Source of the DNA: Metaphire vulgaris
Taxonomy: Eukaryota; Annelida; Clitellata; Crassiclitellata; Megascolecidae
Assembly (NCBI GenBank): GCA_018105865.1
Contig: CM030833.1
Coordinates: forward strand, 16,627,381 to 16,691,380
Direction of reading: 5' to 3'
Length of the DNA stretch: 64,000 nt
The notes beneath the pieces were generated by a model. It did no database searches, was not told the DNA's origin, and was given only the letters and a program-made list of their open reading frames with translations. Below, piece by piece: positions 57,440-64,000 of the stretch. The translations under genes were made by a program, and so were the position numbers. The number at the start of each line of letters is the position of its first letter. Position 1 is the stretch's first letter.

Positions 57440-58160
57440 AAATGAGGATGGCTTTTATTGTTTAAAAGTGTCCAAGTCAAGGAAGCTGGGATCGAGTTCC
57501 AGAGTTCAGGTGAAATACATTTTTTCAGGGATGACTGATTTAGGGGCGTGACAGAGTGAGATGAGATGAAACGATGAGGGGTTAATAGTGAGAACTTTTT
57601 GATGACTGAGTGAGCAGGCATATTGGTGTTCTGTTATTTTAGTAAAGATTTTAGTAGAAAATATGGGAAATTTTGAAAGTAACAGCAGACAAACTTTGTA
57701 ATTGAGATGGACTGGGGAGATTATAATAATAATAATAAGTGATTTTAAGTGGTTTAGGAGGCTAAGCCTGTGTAAAACCACTGATAATATAATTATAGTA
57801 GAGGGAGTTACAGTAATCTAATTTGGAGTGGACTATAGAGGTGGCGAATGTGGATGCAGTCTTAATATCAACAGTAGGCGACTTATTATTAAAGCAGGCT
57901 TTTGAAAGTTGGGAGTGATTCGAAGTTTAAAATAGTCAAATTTGAATCAGAGAAACAGGGATTATTGTGGTGTTAGGATTGTCAATTTTTTTGAGTTGCT
58001 GGGGTAGTCCGATTAAAAGAAACTCTGTCTTAGATGGGTTGAGGCGAGGAGAGTCAAATATCCAAACTAAGGGACTGGAGATAGACAACAACATCGAACT
58101 CCTGAAAAATACCAAAGATCGCAAAAGGTGGAAGTCCATGGCCGTCGATGCATCAATGCA
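57440..58160 (-). pseudogene. CR1/L2-like retrotransposon remnant, minus strand
   Basis: On the minus strand 58060-57990 reads LNPSKTEFLLIGLPQQLKK, the block after YADD, and ~57530-57480 reads SPELWNSIPASL, the C-terminal block. Frameshifts and an AAT microsatellite at ~57721-57740 lie between. Same family as the copies at 20.2 and 39.2 kb. Confidence 0.72.
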
Positions 58161-58275
58161 ATGAATGCATGGCATCTGAAAAGAAAAAGAATTAACTGAA
58201 ACTGCTGTAGTCATTTATTTCTAGGTGACTAAACTGACGTCGAAATAGAAGAATGAAAAGAAAAAGAAGAAAAAG

Positions 58276-58327
58276 ATGATGATGATGATGATGATGACGA
58301 TGATGACGACGACGATGATGATGATGA
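58276..58327. repeat. GAT/GAC microsatellite
   Basis: About 17 units; sits ~90 bp from the promoter-like patch. Confidence 0.85.
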
Positions 58328-58414
58328 AACGGCCCGATAGAGCATCTCCCAGTTTCAGAGCTGAAGATGTTACATCTGTCAGACTCTCACTCTTTACTAA
58401 CTTGCATAAAAAGA

Positions 58415-58480
58415 CGCCACGTTGACGACGCATGCGCATTGCGTTGTTGTCTTTCGTTTCCGGCGGGGACAGCTGGGAAA
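58415..58480 (+). promoter_or_regulatory. CpG-rich promoter-like patch upstream of the probable USO1 exon
   Basis: In otherwise AT-rich DNA this stretch holds GACGACGCATGCGCATTGCG (NRF1-type core GCATGCGCA) and TTTCCGGCGGGG (ETS-type core TTCCGG). Both are common in housekeeping, often bidirectional, promoters of animals. It lies 25-90 bp before the ATG at 58505. Confidence 0.4.
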
Positions 58481-58504
58481 TTTCGATCAATTGATGGTTT
58501 ATTA

Positions 58505-58570
58505 ATGGCGTTTATTCGCAATTTTCTGACCGGTCCTCAGGCAGGGCAAGCGCCTTCGGGCGCTGACACG
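58505..58570 (+). CDS. USO1: Probable first coding exon of USO1/p115 vesicle tether
   Basis: 22 codons, MAFIRNFLTGPQAGQAPSGA then DT, followed by a GTGGGC donor in phase 0. The pattern Met-x-Phe-(I/L)-Arg, a Gly/Gln/Ala/Pro stretch and an acidic-Thr end resembles the N-terminus of general vesicular transport factor p115 (USO1), whose first coding exon is similarly short. p115 tethers COPI/COPII vesicles at the Golgi. A CpG-rich patch with promoter-type motifs sits just upstream, which supports a first exon. No second exon (armadillo-like head) was found up to 64 kb. The identification rests on ~20 residues. Confidence 0.42.
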
Positions 58571-58840
58571 GTGGGCATTTTAGATAATTTTTTTATTTTT
58601 CCGAAGGCAGCGAATTCGTTCCTGTCAACGGTGTTTTGCTGTCTCAACTTACTACAACCTGTTCCTCAATCAATATCTCTTCGGTGTTTAACAAACTCTG
58701 TCACAATTTTCTCAACTCTCTCTATTTTTTTCTTTCTAAACTCTTTATTTCTTTTTTGCCCTTTGATTAAAACCCGGCATAATAATTATGCACTTTTAGA
58801 TTGAGCACTACTTCAGTTCTAATACCCTTTAGAAATTAAC

Positions 58841-58913
58841 GGTATCAATCGATGGTTACTGTTATTTCTTTTAAAATCCATCCGTTCTAAAACCCAAGGG
58901 TATCAATCGATGG
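58841..58913. repeat. Direct repeat GGTATCAATCGATGG
   Basis: Occurs at 58841-58855, 58899-58913 and again at 63947-63961, with related flanks (AATTATGCACTTTTA near 58786 and 63403). Confidence 0.55.
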
Positions 58914-58929
58914 TCATTCCATCCGAGAT

Positions 58930-59090
58930 CAGTTTCAGAGATCAGGAGAAGGAGAGGGTAAGACGGACTATGGAAGAAAAGCTAATTGAAAGAGATGTGC
59001 CTTAAGTCTGGATCGGAAGATACTCAATGAATTGGAAGATCTGACAGCCGGAGGGAGAGAGTTCCAGATTTTAGGCCCATAAAAAAGAAA
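58930..59090 (-). pseudogene. CR1/L2-like C-terminal fragment, minus strand
   Basis: The minus strand reads PKIWNSLPPAVRSSNSLSIF then RSRLKAHL, the typical C-terminal block of these elements, in one open stretch. Confidence 0.68.
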
Positions 59091-60075
59091 AGGCTCTCTT
59101 ACCAATTTCAGTGTTGGTTCTAGATACATTCAACAATGAATCAGCAAACCTTTAACATAATTATGCTTTATATCACACTATGCTGCAAATTTTTATTTTT
59201 GCCCAATGTTTAGAAATTACAGGTTTTGACCCCATTACCGCGGTAAATCCACAGATTATCGCGGTTTCACTATGGTAGCCATTACCGTACACTCCATTTC
59301 AAATAACCAACTAGATTGTTTTGGGCTTTAAAGTCCCTGTACTTCAAAGCATCTAAATTTTATCATAATGTAGGGGATGACTCCAACCATGTGGCACTTT
59401 TCCGCACGTGGTTTAAAACACTCAAAGTATATCATTTGCGTCTGAATTTTATCCTAATGTAGGAAGACGACTCCAGCCATGTGGTGCTTTTCTACATGTA
59501 GTTTAAAACATTCGAAGTATCTAATTTGCATCTGAATTTAATCATAATGTAGGAGGACGAATCCTATATTTTGGCACTATAAAAGTGTGTTTTTGTGTGA
59601 GCGTGTGGGCGTGTGTGCTACGATGCGCTGATTGATACACTGATACTTCGGTTACAGAGTGCCGACTGATATATTGTTTACATTGGAGTTGCTTGCGCTC
59701 ATGCCTACCTGTGCTTGTACCAGAGAAAAAGTTATAATTGATTCTCATTTTGTTAATTAATTACTGTACTTAATAAAAATTGATGATTTCTTGAGGAAAT
59801 CTCATTTAAACAAAAAAGCACGTTTTCTGGATGTTGTTCCTTTAGTGCTTACATCACACTCTGGAATTTTTTGCAAATGTATTTGAAGCACTCTCCTTCT
59901 TTGTCTAGAGCCTATACAAATTGCTTAAGCAGACCCATTTTGTTGTGCAGTTGTGGCAGTAAGACTAGTGATGGGTCAATTAAACTTGTAGCAGCAATGA
60001 TTTTTAGATCCGTGCTTCAAATTGAATTGAGGTGGTTAGTTTTGCTTTTGCCAGTGTTGACTTCTGGCTCTGCTG
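59091..60075. other. No gene seen; local imperfect repeats
   Basis: A ~80-bp unit with TAATGTAGGxGGACGA and CATGTGGxxCTTTT recurs about three times between 59340 and 59580. Confidence 0.45.
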
Positions 60076-60077
60076 TC

Positions 60078-60160
60078 CCACTTGCACAAAAAGTACATAT
60101 GGCATTTTTGGCATTCACCTTTCTGGTGACCAAGCAGCATACATATTATAACTTTAAGGT
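60078..60160 (-). pseudogene. BED-finger-like fragment
   Basis: The minus strand reads VNAKNAICTFCASG and then NTGKSKTNHLNSI before a stop: a CxxC followed by a TGNTSNLxxHL-like stretch, the second half of a BED zinc finger. Too short for more. Confidence 0.33.
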
Positions 60161-60332
60161 CTCCACATACTGTCCAATTATATTTACAAAATGAAAACTA
60201 AATTACTGTTATAACTTGAAGGTCTCCACATACTGTCCAATTATATTTACAAAATGAAAACTAAATTACTGTTATAACTTGAAGGTCTCCACATACTGTC
60301 CAATTATATTTACAAAATGAAAACTAAATTAC
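60148..60332. repeat. Tandem repeat, 63-bp unit, three copies
   Basis: GGTCTCCACATACTGTCC starts at 60158, 60221 and 60284; the copies are nearly identical, so recent. Confidence 0.9.
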
Positions 60333-60799
60333 CGGTAAAACTAAGATTAAAATTATTTGTAAAACAAAAACTAAATGAAAACTAAAATAACATCTCTAAA
60401 AGGAAATAAAACTTTAAAAAATTATTTGCAAAACTAAAATATCACTGTGCAGAACAACTGGGCTTGGAGTCAAAGTTTTTGTATTGTTTGGGTATGGTGT
60501 GAGGTTGTTTTACATTTTTTTAATAATTTGGGGAGAAGATTATATAGGAACATCAAATTTTGAATGTGGACTGTTTTTGCATGTGGCTGTTCAGTATATC
60601 AATCAGAATATCAAAGAAGAATATCATTATATCAGACTAGCTGGTTATAGGTCTTCTTAGAAAGCATTCTGTTAATTTTGAGTTTAAACTTAGATCATAA
60701 TTTGTTTTCAACATTTGGTGTCCATTCTTACTCTGGTTCTGATTATTTCCACCATGGATCTAGATTTGCCGGCCTAAGGTTGATGTTATTTTACAGTAG

Positions 60800-61900
60800 T
60801 GATTATATGAAATCTGTTTTACAAATGTTTTTTAAACATGTTTTTTAGTTGAAATATTACATGCTGAAAAAACACATGAAAGTTTCAAATCAATTGATAA
60901 ATCTGTAATCTACATTGAATTTTAAAATAATTTCTCTATAAATACAGTTATATTTGATAATTTTCTAACAAATATAAATAAATATTTTGTGTGCCCTAAG
61001 TAAATATATGATAACCTACCTTGTTCCTAGTCCTGACTATTGACTTTTAATGACAGCTATAACTTTTTCAGTCATTGATTTACCCAGATGCTAGCCTCTT
61101 ACTTATTTAAATTTACCATCTGGCAACTCTAAAAACTATCTCTTTGTCAATATACAGAAATCTAACTGAGGTTAGATTTCTGAGTGATTTTCAAACAGGT
61201 GATCTATTTTGTTTTATCATTACATTGTCACATTTTGTTTATCTGCATCTATTCAAAATGGTTTTATTGACAGATATAGAGTTAGTTTTGTTGGTTGAAT
61301 AATGATCAATATTTTAATTTATGTACAGTCTATTGTAGTAGCATTTCATTTGTTTGCAACATAAAACCGTTTGAAATACTGTGATTGTTTTGTTTATAGT
61401 TTGAAGATGTCTTAAGATTAAATCACTGCAGTTATATATGTTTTATTATGCCAATTAGTTGTTTATTCTTCTTTCCTGAACTGGTTTTAAATAATACCTA
61501 TAAACTAAATAAATAACTGTAACAGTCTTATAGCACCATTTTTTCAATCAGCTAAAGCATTGCCTATCAACCTTTTTACCAATTCATAAATTTTGAGGAG
61601 TCTTGAGAAACTGATTCTGTTATTTATCACTCACCAGTGAGTACTGTGACTGTAAACTGTCACATTTTTAATTATTTTAAAAAGTGATGTTGAACCAGAA
61701 CTCCAGAATATGGATATAGAACTGCATCTTCATAAAATAATCCATCTTTCTTCACCTATTTTTGCATTTAATCTGTTATTGTACTGAGCATCATAACATT
61801 TAAGAGCCTGAGCTTGTGTATCACTTTGTCCAAATGCTGTTCAATATTTTAAGCTGCAGATGAATCTGAGAATGAGACCAGCTTTGATAAAGAGGATGAT
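60800..61900. repeat. First copy of a duplicated block
   Basis: Shares ordered blocks with ~62580-63830: GTGATTATATGA-TCTGTTTTAC, ATCTCTTTGTCAATATACAG, TGTTTATCTGCATCTATTCA, TATAGTTTGAAGAT, TATAGCACCAT, GAGCCTGAGCTTGTGT. A decayed copy of the 63442 hAT element is included (~61553). Confidence 0.65.
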
Positions 61901-62579
61901 GAAGCTCCGAACTCAGTTCTGAACTAAGATTTAAAGACATTTAATAGTAGGGAACAATAAATAAAAACCAGGACAGTTCCATGACAGTTGCAAAGCAAGA
62001 CACACACAAGTGTGACAGTTAAAAGTCATTTTGGCTAAATCGGAAATTTTTTTCTTTGGAAGATTTGTTATGACCATTTCCCATGTTTATGGACCAGAAA
62101 CAGTGGAAGCTATTGCATTTCAGTGTTGGTTCTATGTATATTTAATTGAGATAAGTGAAACTTGAAAATGAAATGTATTAGTATTAATTATTACTATCTG
62201 TCTTGATTTTACTGGAACTAATAACTTTGCAGTGTTTTATAAATAGATATATATAATTTTATAATTATATTACTAATTCTAGTCTTGATAAATATTTCAT
62301 TTGTGTTTGTAACATTGTAACAGTGTTCTGGTTAAATGATTTGGTTGGTTACAAGTTTTTTTAAATACATTTGACACTGATGGTGAATTTATTGTTATAA
62401 AAATTAGTAATGTCTTTGCCGTACCACTTTTTAGGACAGACTAGTAAAGTATATACTGGTAACAAGAGTAGTGTGAAACTAAAAAAGGGAATCTTTCATA
62501 AAAACTTGAAAAAATGTCTGTAATAAAACATGAAATATTTACATGACAATAAAAACACATTTTTTACATCACTAATTTT

Positions 62580-63830
62580 ACAGAGTGATTATATGATGTC
62601 TGTTTTACACTGGCTGCCTTATCCTTAAATGAGTTGAGTTTCATGATTGAGAGCAAGTTGCAAAAATCTTTTTTGCCACTCCATCTGATGAAAGCTCAGA
62701 GCTTACTCCATTCTCTTAGCTCTATCCCTGTTTTTGTTTCCTCCATGTCTTTGGTCCACAACCAATGGTCTTCTCAGTGTGCCCCAAGCACAAACCTCCT
62801 TGTTCCTGAAGTTTTTAAGTTTTGAATCAATTTAGCATTTATCCTTTGTAATGCTTCTGCAACAGTATCCTACAGAAGGATCTAGCAACTCCTAATTCTA
62901 TGGCCCTCTTTTGAAATGTTTTAAAACTTATCTCTTTGTCAATATACAGTAATTTGCTGTGGGAGTGCTTCTGAGTGATTTTTCAGAAGAGGTGCTATAC
63001 AAATATTTTGTTACATTACATTACATTGTTACATTTTGTTTATCTGCATCTATTCATGCAAATGGTTTTACAGGTTGACAGACAGAAGGAAGTGTATCTT
63101 CAGTGTGTTGCATAGAGTGCAGTCATTAGCAACAACATCCCCAGAGAGGATAGATATGAGATGCAGTCAGAGTGACTGTCCTCGCTCTCCAAGGTAGAGT
63201 CAGCTTTGCATTTGTTTACAAGATTTTACTTGATACTGTGATTGAGTATGATTATAGTTTGAAGATATGACTTAAGATTAAAGTCTAGAATGCATCAACA
63301 TATGTATTTATTGCAGTTTTTTTCCATTGCAATTATTGTTATTGTGATCCTGAAGCTGCCTTTGAACTGGTTGTTAAATAATATTATAAATAAATAAATA
63401 TAATTATGCACTTTTATAGCACCATTTATAATACTCTAAAGCAGTGGTTATCAACTTTTTATGGTTAAGGACCACTTGGAGATATTGAGCTTATATGGCA
63501 GGCCTACCCCATTAGCAGTGCCAGAGACGTTAGTTCACGCGAGTAGGGAGTCTGCGGGAGCATCATAAGCTCTCTCACCAGGGTCTGTGGGAACACCAGT
63601 CACCAACACATGCGGTTGTATTTGCCACTAAAAAGTGACTAAATCAAGCCTGTTGTTGGTCTATTGTTAGTGTCAACTTATTCCTAAAATAATGCATAGA
63701 TTTCCACTACACGTTCCTTTGCATTTAAAATAAATATTATTGTTAGAAGCAATATTTAATTAATTTTAATGTGAGCCTGAGCTTGTGTGCTTGAGGGCAA
63801 TTTGTCCAAATGAGGGGTAATGTTTGAAAG
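62580..63830. repeat. Second copy of the duplicated block
   Basis: Partner of 60800-61900, offset about 1.8-1.9 kb. It keeps the better hAT copy. Confidence 0.65.
62600..63030 (+). pseudogene. Probable decayed non-LTR retrotransposon 3' end
   Basis: The stretch around 62900 reads SNSYGPLL-like and KTYLF-like pieces in broken frames, then GTGCTATACAAATATTTTG and an ATTAC tail, the layout of CR1/L2 3' ends. A related tail-less copy is at 61.13 kb. Confidence 0.4.
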
Positions 63831-63939
63831 ACTCAACCTAAGTTCATCTTCAACTTCAAATTTAGGCTTTGCTCGCAGACCACCAGGCAGATGGTCACGG
63901 ACCACTGGTGGTCCGTGGACCACAGGTTGAGAACCACTG
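63442..63939. mobile_element. hAT nonautonomous element, CAGTGGTTATCAACTTTTTA ends
   Basis: 498 bp, ends CAGTGGTTATCAACTTTT and CACAGGTTGAGAACCACTG, flanks CTCTAAAG/CTCTAAGG (7 of 8). Same terminal type as 23122-23474. Confidence 0.85.
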
Positions 63940-64000
63940 CTCTAAGGGTATCAATCGATGGTACTTCAAATCTATCAGCAAAAGACCAGGTCATTCCAGG

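Noticed and set aside
61860..61961. Possible short terminal exon (acidic ESENETSFDKEDDEAP...) after a CTGCAG acceptor, with AATAAA 29 bp after the stop
   Set aside because: It lies at the edge of a duplicated repeat block, has no matching upstream exon, and both neighbouring frames are equally open; kept only as a note.

Overview
This is nuclear DNA from a multicellular animal, most likely a marine invertebrate; the species cannot be fixed from the sequence. The evidence is intron-split genes of animal families (nitric-oxide-type guanylate cyclase alpha subunit, multi-SH3 adaptor, a probable USO1/p115 first exon), long introns, CR1/L2-like non-LTR retrotransposons, many short palindromic DNA transposons (MITEs) with 8-bp hAT-type target duplications, and abundant microsatellites. 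No bacterial operon, rRNA gene, tRNA gene or CRISPR array was seen.

Layout. (1) 1-16.1 kb: no convincing gene; MITEs, microsatellites and one CR1 remnant. (2) 16.1-36.4 kb, plus strand: a soluble guanylate cyclase alpha-like gene in four visible exons (16145-17356, 30901-31047, 33721-33875, 35031-36279) whose phases agree, ending with AATAAA at 36412. Its 13.5-kb first visible intron holds CR1 copies and hAT-type MITEs. Its second visible intron ends in a ~440-bp CTA/CTG triplet array only 30 bp from the acceptor of the catalytic-core exon. The protein carries an unusual ~385-residue Ser/Pro-rich tail. (3) 36.4-39.7 kb: MITEs and a minus-strand CR1 remnant. (4) 42.7-50.8 kb, minus strand: ten exons of an SH3D19-like adaptor with proline-rich N-terminal part and four SH3 domains; the second SH3 has a one-base frameshift. 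A 5S-rRNA-like SINE pair and a CR1 tail lie in its introns. (5) 51-58.4 kb: a piggyBac-like repeat with internal duplications, a hAT-type element, a decayed BED-finger ORF and CR1 remnants. (6) 58.4-58.6 kb, plus strand: a CpG-rich promoter-like patch and a probable first exon of USO1/p115. (7) 58.8-64 kb: AT-rich, repeats and a duplicated block, no further exon recognised.

The three genes are not an evident functional unit: one makes cGMP, one is an endocytic/signalling scaffold type, one a Golgi vesicle tether. The most unusual signals are the triplet array against the cyclase splice site, an internal ~20-bp module shared by MITEs with unrelated ends, and a sharp compartment edge near 39.2-39.7 kb: the palindrome TAGGCCTA occurs 22 times (counted by eye) to the left and was not seen to the right.
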